NCBI RefSeq assembly: GCF_014641715.1
Contig: NZ_BMIG01000012.1
Location: 61,448-125,447 of the forward strand
Origin: Polaromonas eurypsychrophila
GTDB taxonomy: Bacteria > Pseudomonadota > Gammaproteobacteria > Burkholderiales > Burkholderiaceae_C
Reading direction: 5' to 3'
DNA length: 64,000 nucleotides
The position numbers were made by a program, and so were the translations under genes. Below are positions 51,752-60,282 of the stretch, one piece after another (the first letter of the stretch is position 1; the number at the start of each line of letters is the position of its first letter). The notes below the pieces were generated by a model, which was given only the letters and a program-made list of their open reading frames with translations, did not search any database and was not told the origin of the DNA.

Positions 51752-53088
51752 CAGTAGCCTCCACCCATGTGTTTCACCGCCAGTTGCAACGCAAGCCGCC
51801 AGTGGCTGTTAGCGGCCAGGGTGTCTACCTGACTGATGCGCAGGGCAAAAGTTATATCGATGCCTCGGGCGGCGCGGCCGTCTCCTGCCTGGGCCACGGC
51901 CACCCGGATGTGCTGGCCGCGATGCATGCGCAGATCGACAAGCTGGCTTATGCGCACACCAGTTTTTTCACGACGGAAGTTGCTGAAGTACTGGCCGACA
52001 AACTGATCGCCAATGCGCCTGAAGGCATGAGCCATGTGTATTTCGTGAGCGGTGGTTCGGAAGCGGTCGAGGCCGCGCTGAAAATGGCGCGCCAGTATTT
52101 TGTCGAGATCGGCCAGCCGCAGCGCTCGCATTTCATTGCGCGCAGGCAGAGCTACCACGGCAACACACTGGGCGCGCTGGCCATAGGTGGCAACCAGTGG
52201 CGGCGTGAGCCGTTTGCGCCCATCCTGATTCCCGTCACGCATGTTTCGCCGTGTTATCCCTACCGTGAACAACAAGCCGGCGAGACGCCGGTGCAGTACG
52301 GCCTGCGCCTTGCAAAGGAGCTCGAAGACGCGATTCTTGCAAAGGGCGCCGACAGCGTGATCGCTTTCGTCGCCGAGACCTTGGGCGGCGCCACGGCCGG
52401 TGTGCTGGTGCCGGTGCCAGGTTACTTCAAGGCGGTGCGCGAGGTCTGTGACCGTTATGGCGTGCTGCTGATTCTTGACGAGGTGATGTGTGGCATGGGC
52501 CGCACCGGCACCCTGCATGCATGTGAACAGGAGGGGGTGTCGCCCGATTTGCTGACGGTGGCCAAAGGCCTGGGCGGCGGCTACCAGCCGATCGGCGCGG
52601 TGCTGGCGCAAAAGAAGATCGTCGATGTGATGCGCGCAGGCTCCGGATTTTTCCACCATGGCCATACTTATCTCGGCCATGCAATTGCGTGCGCGGCGGC
52701 GTTGGCGGTGCAGCAGGTGTTCGAGCGCGACCAGCTCCTGGGCCAGGTGCGCGAACGTGGTGATTTTTTGCAACGGCTGATGCACGAGAGCTGGGACAAG
52801 CATCCCCATGTTGGTGACATTCGCGGACGTGGCTTGTTCTGGGGCATTGAGCTGGTGCAGGAGCGTGCCAGCAAGAAGCCTTTTGATCCGGCACGCAATG
52901 TGCACGTCCGTATCAAGCGGGAGGCCATGGCGCGCGGATTGATGGTTTACCCGATGGGCGGCACCGTCGATGGTCGTTATGGTGACCATGTCCTGCTGGC
53001 ACCACCCTTCATCAGCAGTGAAGCGGAACTGACGATGGTGGTGGAGCGCCTCGGTTCGGCCATGGATGCCGCGATAGCTGCAGTGTGA
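51748..53088 (+). CDS. Class III aminotransferase (aspartate aminotransferase family)
   Basis: A 446-residue PLP-dependent omega-type aminotransferase. Motifs: [40 protein letters not shown] (phosphate loop), [14 protein letters not shown] with the PLP-binding Asp, and the Schiff-base Lys K273 in [14 protein letters not shown]. It would move an amino group from an imported amine or omega-amino acid to a keto acid. Coupled to RpiR upstream and followed 29 bp later by a TAXI receptor. The substrate is not evident. Confidence 0.92.
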   Translation: MTVASTHVFHRQLQRKPPVAVSGQGVYLTDAQGKSYIDASGGAAVSCLGHGHPDVLAAMHAQIDKLAYAHTSFFTTEVAEVLADKLIANAPEGMSHVYFVSGGSEAVEAALKMARQYFVEIGQPQRSHFIARRQSYHGNTLGALAIGGNQWRREPFAPILIPVTHVSPCYPYREQQAGETPVQYGLRLAKELEDAILAKGADSVIAFVAETLGGATAGVLVPVPGYFKAVREVCDRYGVLLILDEVMCGMGRTGTLHACEQEGVSPDLLTVAKGLGGGYQPIGAVLAQKKIVDVMRAGSGFFHHGHTYLGHAIACAAALAVQQVFERDQLLGQVRERGDFLQRLMHESWDKHPHVGDIRGRGLFWGIELVQERASKKPFDPARNVHVRIKREAMARGLMVYPMGGTVDGRYGDHVLLAPPFISSEAELTMVVERLGSAMDAAIAAV

Positions 53089-53117
53089 AAATTGTTTTAC
53101 AACCTGGAGAAATTGAA

Positions 53118-54107
53118 ATGAGCAAGAAGTTTGCGTTGAATGTGCTGGGTGCCGCGAGTGCCGGCATCGCTTTGGCCGCAGCCCTGATGTCTGCGCCGGC
53201 TGTTGCCCAGCAGAAGTTTGTGACCATAGGCACCGGCGGTGTGACAGGCGTGTATTACGCGGCCGGCGGCGCCATCTGCCGCCTGGTCAACAAAGACCGC
53301 GCCAAACACGGCATCCGCTGCTCGGTCGAGTCTACCGGCGGTTCGGTGTTCAACGTCAATACCATCAAGGCCGGCGAGCTTGATTTCGGTTTCACCCAGT
53401 CCGACGTTCAATTCAATGCCGTCAAGGGCGCGGGCCAGTACAAAGACGCAGGCGCCTACGGCGATCTGCGCGCTGTGTTTGCCGTGCATCCCGAGCCTTT
53501 CACCGTTGTGGCCCGCAAGGAAGCCAACATCACCAGGTTCGAGGACTTCAAGGGCAAGCGTTTCAACGTCGGCAACCCCGGCTCGGGCACGCGGTCCTCC
53601 ATGGAAGAGATGCTGGCCGGCATGGGCTGGAAGCTGGGCGATTTTTCGCTGGCGTCTGAGCTCAAGGCCGACGAACACGGCCCGGCGCTGTGTGACGGCA
53701 AGATTGACGGCTTTTATTACGCCGTGGGTCACCCGTCGGCCAACATTCAGGACCCGACGACCTCTTGCGGCGCCAAGCTGGTGTCGTTGACCGGGCCGGT
53801 GATCGACAAGCTGGTGGCCGACAAGCCTTACTACGCCAAGGTCACGATTCCGGCCGGCCTGTACCCGAACAACCCGCAAGCGACCAATACCTACGGTGTG
53901 ATGGCCACGGTGGTGGCATCGAGCAAGACGCCGGCCGAAACCGTGTACCAGGTCACCAAGGCCTTGTTCGACAACTTTGACGAGTTCAAAAAGCTCCACC
54001 CCGCGCTGGCCAACCTGAACCCGCAAAACATGGTCAAGGATGGACTGAGCGCGCCTTTGCACGAAGGTGCAGCTCGTTACTACAAGGAAAAAGGCTGGAT
54101 CAAATAA
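53118..54107 (+). CDS. TAXI family TRAP transporter solute-binding protein
   Basis: A 329-residue receptor starting at ATG 53118 after TGGAGA. Signal peptide: [26 protein letters not shown] motifs: [40 protein letters not shown] and [17 protein letters not shown]. It contains two Cys (in GGAICRL and GIRCSVE) that could form a disulfide. A hairpin with T run follows its stop, before the permease gene. Its ligand is probably the substrate of the co-encoded aminotransferase. Confidence 0.94.
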   Translation: MSKKFALNVLGAASAGIALAAALMSAPAVAQQKFVTIGTGGVTGVYYAAGGAICRLVNKDRAKHGIRCSVESTGGSVFNVNTIKAGELDFGFTQSDVQFNAVKGAGQYKDAGAYGDLRAVFAVHPEPFTVVARKEANITRFEDFKGKRFNVGNPGSGTRSSMEEMLAGMGWKLGDFSLASELKADEHGPALCDGKIDGFYYAVGHPSANIQDPTTSCGAKLVSLTGPVIDKLVADKPYYAKVTIPAGLYPNNPQATNTYGVMATVVASSKTPAETVYQVTKALFDNFDEFKKLHPALANLNPQNMVKDGLSAPLHEGAARYYKEKGWIK

Positions 54108-54131
54108 ACACCCTCCGGTGTGCGTGAACAG

Positions 54132-54164
54132 GGGCTGGGAGCGTCATGGTTCCCGGCCCTTTTT
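54132..54164 (+). terminator. Intercistronic hairpin, partial terminator
   Basis: GGGCTGGGA pairs with TCCCGGCCC (one G-T pair) across an eleven-base loop, followed by five T. It lies between the receptor and permease genes and could reduce permease expression relative to the receptor. Confidence 0.7.
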
Positions 54165-54199
54165 AATACAAGACAAAGATCAGCTCTGGAAGGCCTGTG

Positions 54200-56809
54200 A
54201 TGGCGCAACTCGAAAAATTCTCGGCCGAAGAACTGGACCAGCTGGTCAAGGAAGCCGACCTTGGCGGGCGTGAGCCCGGTGGCAAGATCGGCCAGGGCCT
54301 GGCCGTGCTGGCCGGCGCCTGGTCCTTGTTTCAGGTCTGGTATGCCTCGCCCTTGCCCTTTCTTTTCGGCTTCGGCATTCTCAACGACACCGAGGCACGC
54401 GCTGTCCACCTGGCGTTTGCGATCTTCCTGGCCTTCTGCGCGTTTCCCGCTTTCAAACATTCATCGCGCAGCGTGATTCCCTGGTCGGACTGGCTGCTGG
54501 CGCTGGTCGGGGCTTTTTGCGGCGCCTACTTGTTCCTGTTTTACAACCAGTTGGCACTGCGACCGGGCTCGCCGACCACGATGGACATCGTGGTCGGTGT
54601 GACCGGTGTGGCCATCATGCTGGAGGCGACGCGGCGTGCCATGGGTTTTGGCATGCTTGTGACCACCGGGCTGTTCATGGCCTTTGTGTTCCTTGGGCCT
54701 TACATGCCGGAGGTGATCCAGCACCGGGGCGCGTCGCTGTCGCGTTTTATCTCGCACATGTGGTTGACCACCGAGGGGGTGTATGGCGTGGCGCTGGGTG
54801 TCTCAGTGCAGTTCATCTTTTTGTTCGTGTTGTTTGGCACCTTGCTCGACATTGCCGGGGCCGGCAACTACATGCTGCAGGTCTCGCTGGCCACGCTGGG
54901 CCATTTGCGCGGCGGGCCGGCCAAGGTGGCGGTGGTGTCCTCGGCACTTAACGGCGTGGTGTCCGGTTCGTCGGTGTCCAATGTGGTCTCGGGCGGCATT
55001 TTCACCATTCCATTAATGAAACGAACCGGCTATTCAGGCGTCAAGGCCGGCGCGATCGAGGCGGCGGCCTCCATCAATGGGCAGATCATGCCGCCGGTGA
55101 TGGGCGCGGCGGCTTTCCTGATGGTCGAGTACGTGGGCATCCCCTACTCGGAGATCATCAAACATGCGGCGCTGCCTGCCGTCATTTCCTACATGGCCTT
55201 GTTTTACATCGTGCACCTTGAGGCGCTCAAATACGACCTGCAGCCGCTGGTGCGGGACCGCCAGCCGACCTGGCGCGAAAGGGTACTGGGCTGGGCGCTG
55301 GGCCTGTCGGGAACAGGGGTTGCCTTCGCGGCCATTTATTACGCCATCACCGGCGTGCAATACATCGCGGGCGATGCGGCGGGCTGGGCGCTGGCCGTGC
55401 TGGCCGGTGTGGCTTATGTCGTGCTGATGGCCTACTCGTCCCGTTATCCAGACCTTCCCATCGACAACCCTCTGGTCAAGGAGGTCAAGCTGCCCTTGCC
55501 CTGGCCGACCGTGCGTGCCGGCCTGCATTTTTTCATTCCGATCGTGGTGTTGCTGTGGTGCCTGATGGCCGAAGAACTGTCGCCGGGCTTGTCGGCCTTC
55601 TGGGCGACCGCCACCGTCATGGTGATGGTGGTGCTGCAGCCCTTCATGCTGACCATTTTCCGGCCCGACGGCAAGGCCGAGGCTGCCGTGTCCGCGTTGA
55701 AGCGGGGCTTTGCCGATCTGTGGCGCGGTCTGGTGCTGGGCGGGCGCAACATGATAGGTATCGCCGTGGCCTGCGCCAGTGCCGGTCTGATCGTCGGTGT
55801 CATCACCCTGACCGGCATGGGCCTGATGATGACCGACTTTGTCGAGATGGTCTCGGCCGGCAACATCATCGTGATGCTGCTGCTGACGGCGGCGATTTGC
55901 CTGATCATCGGTGCCGGGGTGCCGACCACGGCCAACTACATCCTGGTGGCCACCCTGATGGCGCCGGTGATTGTCGAACTCGGTTCCCGCAGCGGCTTGG
56001 TGATTCCGCTGATCGCGGTGCACCTGTTTGTTTTTTACTTCGGCATCCTGGCCGACGTGACGCCGCCGGTGGGGCTGGCCTCGTATGCAGCGGCCGCGAT
56101 TTCTGGCGACGACCCCAACAAGACCGGCCTGCAGGCCACCTGGTACAGCCTGCGCACCACGGTGCTGCCATTCGTGTTTATCTTCAACCCGCAGATTCTG
56201 CTGATCGGTCTGGGCTCCTGGGTCGATGTGGTGCTGGTGTGCGTGACGGCGGTGGCAGCATCGCTGCTGTTCGCTGCCGCCACGATGAAATGGTTTCGCA
56301 CCCGCTGCACCTGGCCCGAAGTGGCGGTGCTGCTGCTGGCGACCTTTCTGTTCTTCCGGCCGGATTGGGTGATTGACCAATTTGCGCCCAAATATGTGAG
56401 TGCGCCGGCGGGCGACATCTACAAGGTCGCCGACGGCCTGCAAGCCGACGAATGGCTGGTGGTGGGCATGGCCGGCGAAACCCTGAACGGGGAGGCTGTG
56501 ACCAAAACCGTGGCCTTGCCCATGGGTGAAGGCGCAACGGGCCGCGAGCGTCTGCGTGACGGTGGGGTGACGCTCAGCCAGCTGGGCGCGGACCTGGAGG
56601 TGTCGGCGGTCAAGTTTGGCAGCCGCGCTAAAAAACTGGGCGTGGAGCAGGGCTACAAGCTGGTGGAACTGAAGCTCCCCAACCCCTCTCGTCCATCGAG
56701 TCACTGGGTCTTCATTCCGGCGGCGCTGCTGGCTTGGGGGGTGTGGTGGCTGCAGGGTTTGCGCTTGCGGCGTGCGCGGCCTGGGGGCGCTGGTGCGTCA
56801 CCTGCCTGA
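54200..56809 (+). CDS. Fused TRAP transporter permease with C-terminal DUF3394 domain
   Basis: An 869-residue permease starting at ATG 54200 (CTGGAAGG upstream). Residues about 30-690 give 16-18 membrane segments: first the DctQ-like part, then DctM motifs (GVVSGSSVSNVVSGGIFTIP, AAASINGQIMPPVMGAAAFL, DVTPPVGLASYAAAAISGDD). The last 160 residues (YKVADGLQADEWLVVGMAGE) fit DUF3394, a domain found at the end of some TAXI-associated permeases. A final membrane segment (WVFIPAALLAWGVWWLQ) precedes a basic tail. It completes the RpiR-aminotransferase-TAXI operon. Confidence 0.93.
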   Translation: MAQLEKFSAEELDQLVKEADLGGREPGGKIGQGLAVLAGAWSLFQVWYASPLPFLFGFGILNDTEARAVHLAFAIFLAFCAFPAFKHSSRSVIPWSDWLLALVGAFCGAYLFLFYNQLALRPGSPTTMDIVVGVTGVAIMLEATRRAMGFGMLVTTGLFMAFVFLGPYMPEVIQHRGASLSRFISHMWLTTEGVYGVALGVSVQFIFLFVLFGTLLDIAGAGNYMLQVSLATLGHLRGGPAKVAVVSSALNGVVSGSSVSNVVSGGIFTIPLMKRTGYSGVKAGAIEAAASINGQIMPPVMGAAAFLMVEYVGIPYSEIIKHAALPAVISYMALFYIVHLEALKYDLQPLVRDRQPTWRERVLGWALGLSGTGVAFAAIYYAITGVQYIAGDAAGWALAVLAGVAYVVLMAYSSRYPDLPIDNPLVKEVKLPLPWPTVRAGLHFFIPIVVLLWCLMAEELSPGLSAFWATATVMVMVVLQPFMLTIFRPDGKAEAAVSALKRGFADLWRGLVLGGRNMIGIAVACASAGLIVGVITLTGMGLMMTDFVEMVSAGNIIVMLLLTAAICLIIGAGVPTTANYILVATLMAPVIVELGSRSGLVIPLIAVHLFVFYFGILADVTPPVGLASYAAAAISGDDPNKTGLQATWYSLRTTVLPFVFIFNPQILLIGLGSWVDVVLVCVTAVAASLLFAAATMKWFRTRCTWPEVAVLLLATFLFFRPDWVIDQFAPKYVSAPAGDIYKVADGLQADEWLVVGMAGETLNGEAVTKTVALPMGEGATGRERLRDGGVTLSQLGADLEVSAVKFGSRAKKLGVEQGYKLVELKLPNPSRPSSHWVFIPAALLAWGVWWLQGLRLRRARPGGAGASPA

Positions 56810-57412
56810 GACCGCCGGCTCGCCTCAGGCCGTAGTTCCAACTCCCCACTCTCACCCCTAACCCCTCTCTCGCCCCGCTGGGCGAAAGAGGGGGACCTCA
56901 TTTAGCCGCGTGCGCTGCGCTCGAGTGCAAACATGGCCGTTCGTTGGGATTCCCGTGCAGGAAGCGCTTTGCGCTTCCTGCACTCCGGAGGGGAGTTCGG
57001 TATCGGTATTCGGCTGTTTGTCTTCCTCCCCACCCGTCGGGCTGGGCCGAGGAGCGCAGCCGAAAGTGGATCAGGACGAGCGATTGTCTGAGCCGAAGGC
57101 GAGTTCGAGCTCGGCCCCACTTTCTGCGAGCACCGCAGGTCGCCCGTAGCGAAGCGGAGGGACCCAGACCATCGGGTCGCCTTCTCTTTGCTTACTTTCT
57201 CTTGGCGAAGCAAGAGAAAGTGAGTCGCCCGCCGGGGCGAGACCCGGCTTGCTGGAAGACCGTGACCGCGCGAGTCATCCAACATGGATCCCGGATCAAG
57301 TCCGGTAAGACGGCGCTGGAGCACATTGGGCGAGTTCTGACCTCGCTTGTGAGTCAAATATGCCCTCAGCTCCTGCCCAATATGCGCGAGCAGCTATCAA
57401 ATCAGGAGCAAA
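56810..57412. other. Non-coding gap with hairpins and repeat fragments
   Basis: No gene supported. It holds a 12-bp perfect palindrome GTGCAGGAAGCG/CGCTTCCTGCAC at 56957-56984; an 11-bp stem ACTTTCTCTTG/CAAGAGAAAGT with GCGAAG loop at 57194-57221; a half copy of repeat family 3 at 57283-57311; and a family 2 copy at 57354-57409. A long plus-strand frame here is built from these repeats and I do not accept it as a gene. Confidence 0.7.
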
Positions 57413-57820
57413 TCAGGGGTCGACCGAAGCGCTCCAGCGGTCGCCCCAGTTCTTGCCTCCGGCCTTGTCCATGTTGCGGCGGTCGCGTTTGGTCGGACGG
57501 CCGTGTTCGATGCTGGCGGCCGGCTCGTTGTTGAGCCGGCGCAACTCGGCGGTGGCTTCACGCAGGCGCAGGCTTTCCGGCGTTTCTTCATAAAGCTGCT
57601 GCGCCACCGGTGCCGCGCCACGCTGCAGGCTCAAGGCCCGTATCACCACCGTGCGGGTGACTGGCCCCTGACGCATGGCGACGGTGTCGCCGGCCTTGAT
57701 GTCGCGGGCCGGCTTGGCCTCCAGGCTGTTGACCCGGACCCGGCCCTTGGCGATTTCATCGGTCGCCAGTGTTCGCGTCTTGTAGAAGCGCGCGGCCCAC
57801 AGCCACTTGTCAAGACGCAT
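57413..57820 (-). CDS. hslR: Hsp15-like S4 RNA-binding protein
   Basis: A 135-residue protein with an S4 domain at its start (MRLDKWLWAARFYKTRTLAT, KGRVRVNSLEAKPARDIKAG), then VVIRALSLQRGAAPVAQQLY and a basic tail (HGRPTKRDRRNMDKAG). This is the layout of Hsp15, which binds the nascent-chain-carrying 50S subunit and aids recycling of stalled ribosomes. The start could be either of two adjacent ATGs. A second copy of the first 25 bases of the gene lies upstream at 57893-57917. Confidence 0.88.
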   Translation of the reverse strand: MRLDKWLWAARFYKTRTLATDEIAKGRVRVNSLEAKPARDIKAGDTVAMRQGPVTRTVVIRALSLQRGAAPVAQQLYEETPESLRLREATAELRRLNNEPAASIEHGRPTKRDRRNMDKAGGKNWGDRWSASVDP

Positions 57821-57917
57821 CATTTACCTCATGTGGGCCGCCATGTTTGCGAAACGCGGTCCCCGCTCCGCTGGCCTGCGCGTTTCGCAAACCCCACAGC
57901 CACTTGTCAAGACGCAT
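57796..57917. repeat. Duplicated gene start plus 13-bp inverted repeat
   Basis: The 25 bases at 57796-57820, covering the first codons of the S4 gene (minus strand), are repeated exactly at 57893-57917. Between them, TTTGCGAAACGCG (57846-57858) and its exact inverse (57879-57891) form a hairpin. This looks like an insertion with local duplication. The second copy carries an ATG but its frame soon diverges. Confidence 0.85.
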
Positions 57918-57968
57918 GCGTGAACACCCGTTGAGTGCCGTGGGAACTTTGGATCTGATTTATCTTCA

Positions 57969-59513
57969 TCAGCCAACATTGTGAACCAGCGGCAGCCGCA
58001 CCGTGGCATCCAGCCCCGCAATACGCCCATGGTCTTCGCGGTTTTCCAGGGTGATGCTGCCGCCCAGCGCCTGGGTGATTTCGCGGCAGATCGCCAGACC
58101 CAGGCCCGAGCCCTGGCGCACGTCGCCGGCAGAAAACGGTTCGTACAGGCGCGCGGTCAGTTCGGCGCTGATGCCCGGTCCACCGTCGCTGATGGTCAAG
58201 GCCGCGTACGAGTTGTCGCTGACCAGACGCACGCTCAGTGCGCCGCCGCGCGGGCTGTGTTTGATGGCGTTGTGCAGCAGGTTGCGCGCCAGCTCGCGCA
58301 GCATCCATTCATGGGCGTGTACGGTCGCTGGCTGGGTGATGATTTCAAAATCAATGTCCTTGTCGGCCAGCAACGGCGACACATCGACGACCACCGCGCG
58401 CAGCAGCGCTGGCCAGTCCTGGGCCTGCGCATCGGTCTGCTGGCGCAACTGCTCGACCTTGGCCAGCGCCAGCATCTGGTTGGCCAGCACGGTGGCGCGC
58501 TCGACGGTGTCTTCAATCTCCCGCAAGGCCTGTTGCGGCGCCACATCGCCGCGCAGCGCCGACTGCACCTGGGTCTTGAGCACGGCCAGCGGCGTGCGCA
58601 ACTGGTGCGAGGCGTCACGCACAAAACGCTTTTGGTGCTCGGTCAGGTTCTGCAGGCGCTGCATCACCTGGTTGGTGGCTTCAATCAGCGGCAGCAACTC
58701 GCGCGGTGCGTCGGGCGCGGCCACCGGCGTCAAATCGCCTTCGGGTCTGGCTTTCAACTCGCCGCTGAGCCGGCGCACCGGCCGGGTGGCGCGCTGCACC
58801 ACCACGATCACAACCAGCACAATCACTGCGATCAGCAGTGCCTGCCGCCACAAGGTGTCGAGCAACACCTTGCGCGCCAGTGTTTCGCGCAGCTCCAGCG
58901 TCTCTGCCACCTGCACTACCGCCATGCCGCGGCCCTGGGCGCTTGCCACCGGCTGCAGCAGCACCGCCACCCGCACCTCGTCGTTGCGGAAGCGGTCGTC
59001 GTAAAAAGCCACCAGCGCCGCATAAGCGCCCTGGTCGGGAATGCGGCCGCGCCAGAACGGCAGCTCGCCAAAGCCCGAAATCACCTCGCCTTGCAGGTTG
59101 GACACGCGGTAGACCAGCTGACTGCGGTTGTCTGCCTCAAAGGCTTCAAGAGCGGAGTAGGGCACGGTGGCGCGCAGCACCGACAACTCGTCATAACCTT
59201 CGACATCGAGTTGCTCGCCGATGGTCTTGGCCGAAGCCAGCAGCGTGCGGTCATAGGCGATGTTGATGGCGCCCAGGGTCTGGCGGTACAGGCTGACGGT
59301 GTTGATGACGATCAGGATGCCGATGGGCAGCAGGATGCCGAGCAGGAGATAACGCCTGAGGGATATTGCCCCCACGCTTGTCGCTTCGCGTGCCTTCGGC
59401 GTTGCGCTGCGCCTTTCATCTGAAATAGGGGCCGCGCTTGCTCGGGGTGGTTCTTCGCTGTGCACATTCACCCCCCGTGCTTCTTGGGTCTCTGGTGGCG
59501 GTTGCTCAGGCAT
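57969..59513 (-). CDS. tctE: Sensor histidine kinase TctE-like
   Basis: A 514-residue membrane kinase. Residues 1-48 form a charged cytoplasmic lead, then a membrane segment (YLLLGILLPIGILIVINTV), a periplasmic 2CSK_N-type sensor region (AFEADNRSQLVYRVSNLQGE), a second segment (ALLIAVIVLVVIVVV) and HAMP. The phosphoacceptor is H303 in RDASHQLRTPLAVLK. ATPase boxes: LLHNAIKHSP, ISDGGPGIS and GSGLGLAICREI. It overlaps tctD by 8 bp. TctDE systems induce tricarboxylate uptake; the divergent tctCBA genes are the likely target. Part of the 5' coding region resembles repeat family 1. Confidence 0.93.
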   Translation of the reverse strand: MPEQPPPETQEARGVNVHSEEPPRASAAPISDERRSATPKAREATSVGAISLRRYLLLGILLPIGILIVINTVSLYRQTLGAINIAYDRTLLASAKTIGEQLDVEGYDELSVLRATVPYSALEAFEADNRSQLVYRVSNLQGEVISGFGELPFWRGRIPDQGAYAALVAFYDDRFRNDEVRVAVLLQPVASAQGRGMAVVQVAETLELRETLARKVLLDTLWRQALLIAVIVLVVIVVVQRATRPVRRLSGELKARPEGDLTPVAAPDAPRELLPLIEATNQVMQRLQNLTEHQKRFVRDASHQLRTPLAVLKTQVQSALRGDVAPQQALREIEDTVERATVLANQMLALAKVEQLRQQTDAQAQDWPALLRAVVVDVSPLLADKDIDFEIITQPATVHAHEWMLRELARNLLHNAIKHSPRGGALSVRLVSDNSYAALTISDGGPGISAELTARLYEPFSAGDVRQGSGLGLAICREITQALGGSITLENREDHGRIAGLDATVRLPLVHNVG

Positions 59514-60186
59514 CGGTCTTGAGCAGGTAACCGAGTCCGCGCAGCGTCATCAGTGTCACGCCGGTGTGCGCCAGCTTTTTGCGCAGCCGGTACACCACCA
59601 CCTCAATCGCTTCGTAGGCGACCTCGACCTGGCCGGGGAATACCAGGTCGAACAGCCGCTCCTTGGTCACTGCATGCCCTTTTTTCTCCAGCAGGGCCGT
59701 GAGCAGCGCCAGTTCGCGCGGCGCCAGGTCCAGCACCTGGTCCCGACAATAAATCGCACCGCTCTCTTTTTCATAGCTGAGGGCGCCCGCTGTATATGGG
59801 CTGGAGGCCAATTCGGTTGTTGATCCGGGGCGGCGCCGGTGCAGGGCACGCAGGCGGGCTTCGAGCTCATCCAGGTCGAAAGGTTTGGGCAGGTAGTCGT
59901 CGGCGCCGGTGTTCAGGCCAATGATGCGGTCGCCGACGGTGCCGCGCGCGGTCAGGATCAGCACCGGTGTGTCCAGCCCGTCGCGCCGCGCCTGGGCCAA
60001 GACCTGCAGGCCGTCCAGGCCCGGCAGCGTCAGGTCCAGCAGGATCACGTCGAAAGGCGACGACCGCCACTTCTCCAGGGCCACGCGCCCATCGCCGCAG
60101 GCCTCGATCTGGATGCCGCGCCGCCCGAGCGCACGGACCAGCGTGGTGCGCATGGCGGCATCGTCCTCGACCAAAAGCAGTTTCAT
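59506..60186 (-). CDS. tctD: Response regulator TctD-like, OmpR family
   Basis: A 226-residue regulator with a receiver domain (MKLLLVEDDAAM, phosphoacceptor D51 in ILLDLTLPGLDG) and an OmpR-type winged helix (LAPRELALLTALLEKKGHAV, VVVYRLRKKLAHTG). The linker, at about residues 125-141 (TELASSPYTAGALSYEKES), is encoded by a copy of repeat family 2 on the minus strand, in frame. Receiver and DNA-binding domains look intact. It is transcribed away from tctC across 96 bp, the site of its presumed control. Confidence 0.94.
   Translation of the reverse strand: MKLLLVEDDAAMRTTLVRALGRRGIQIEACGDGRVALEKWRSSPFDVILLDLTLPGLDGLQVLAQARRDGLDTPVLILTARGTVGDRIIGLNTGADDYLPKPFDLDELEARLRALHRRRPGSTTELASSPYTAGALSYEKESGAIYCRDQVLDLAPRELALLTALLEKKGHAVTKERLFDLVFPGQVEVAYEAIEVVVYRLRKKLAHTGVTLMTLRGLGYLLKTDA
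59766..59815 (-). repeat. Dispersed repeat (family 2) inside tctD
   Basis: On the minus strand it reads TTGGCCTCCAGCCCATATAC then CAGCTATGAAAAAG. The 16-base TGGCCTCCAGCCCATA core equals copy A at 17848-17905, and CAGCTAT matches as well. The insertion keeps the reading frame. Confidence 0.8.
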
Positions 60187-60282
60187 GGGCCGGACATTAG
60201 CACTTTCCCCAGTGTCCCGGACAGCCGTTTGACAGCTAAGCGGCGCATGATGGCCCGGTTAGACAACACAAAGGAGACATTC

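Noticed and set aside
55034..56704. 556-codon minus-strand frame across the second TRAP permease
   Set aside because: His/Gln/Arg-rich shadow with no recognisable domain.
56944..57534. 196-codon plus-strand frame in the gap after the TRAP permease
   Set aside because: Built from hairpins and fragments of repeat families 2 and 3; no protein-like conservation.
57824..58030. 68-codon minus-strand frame upstream of the S4 gene
   Set aside because: Runs through the duplicated start and the inverted repeat, so it is a by-product of the insertion.
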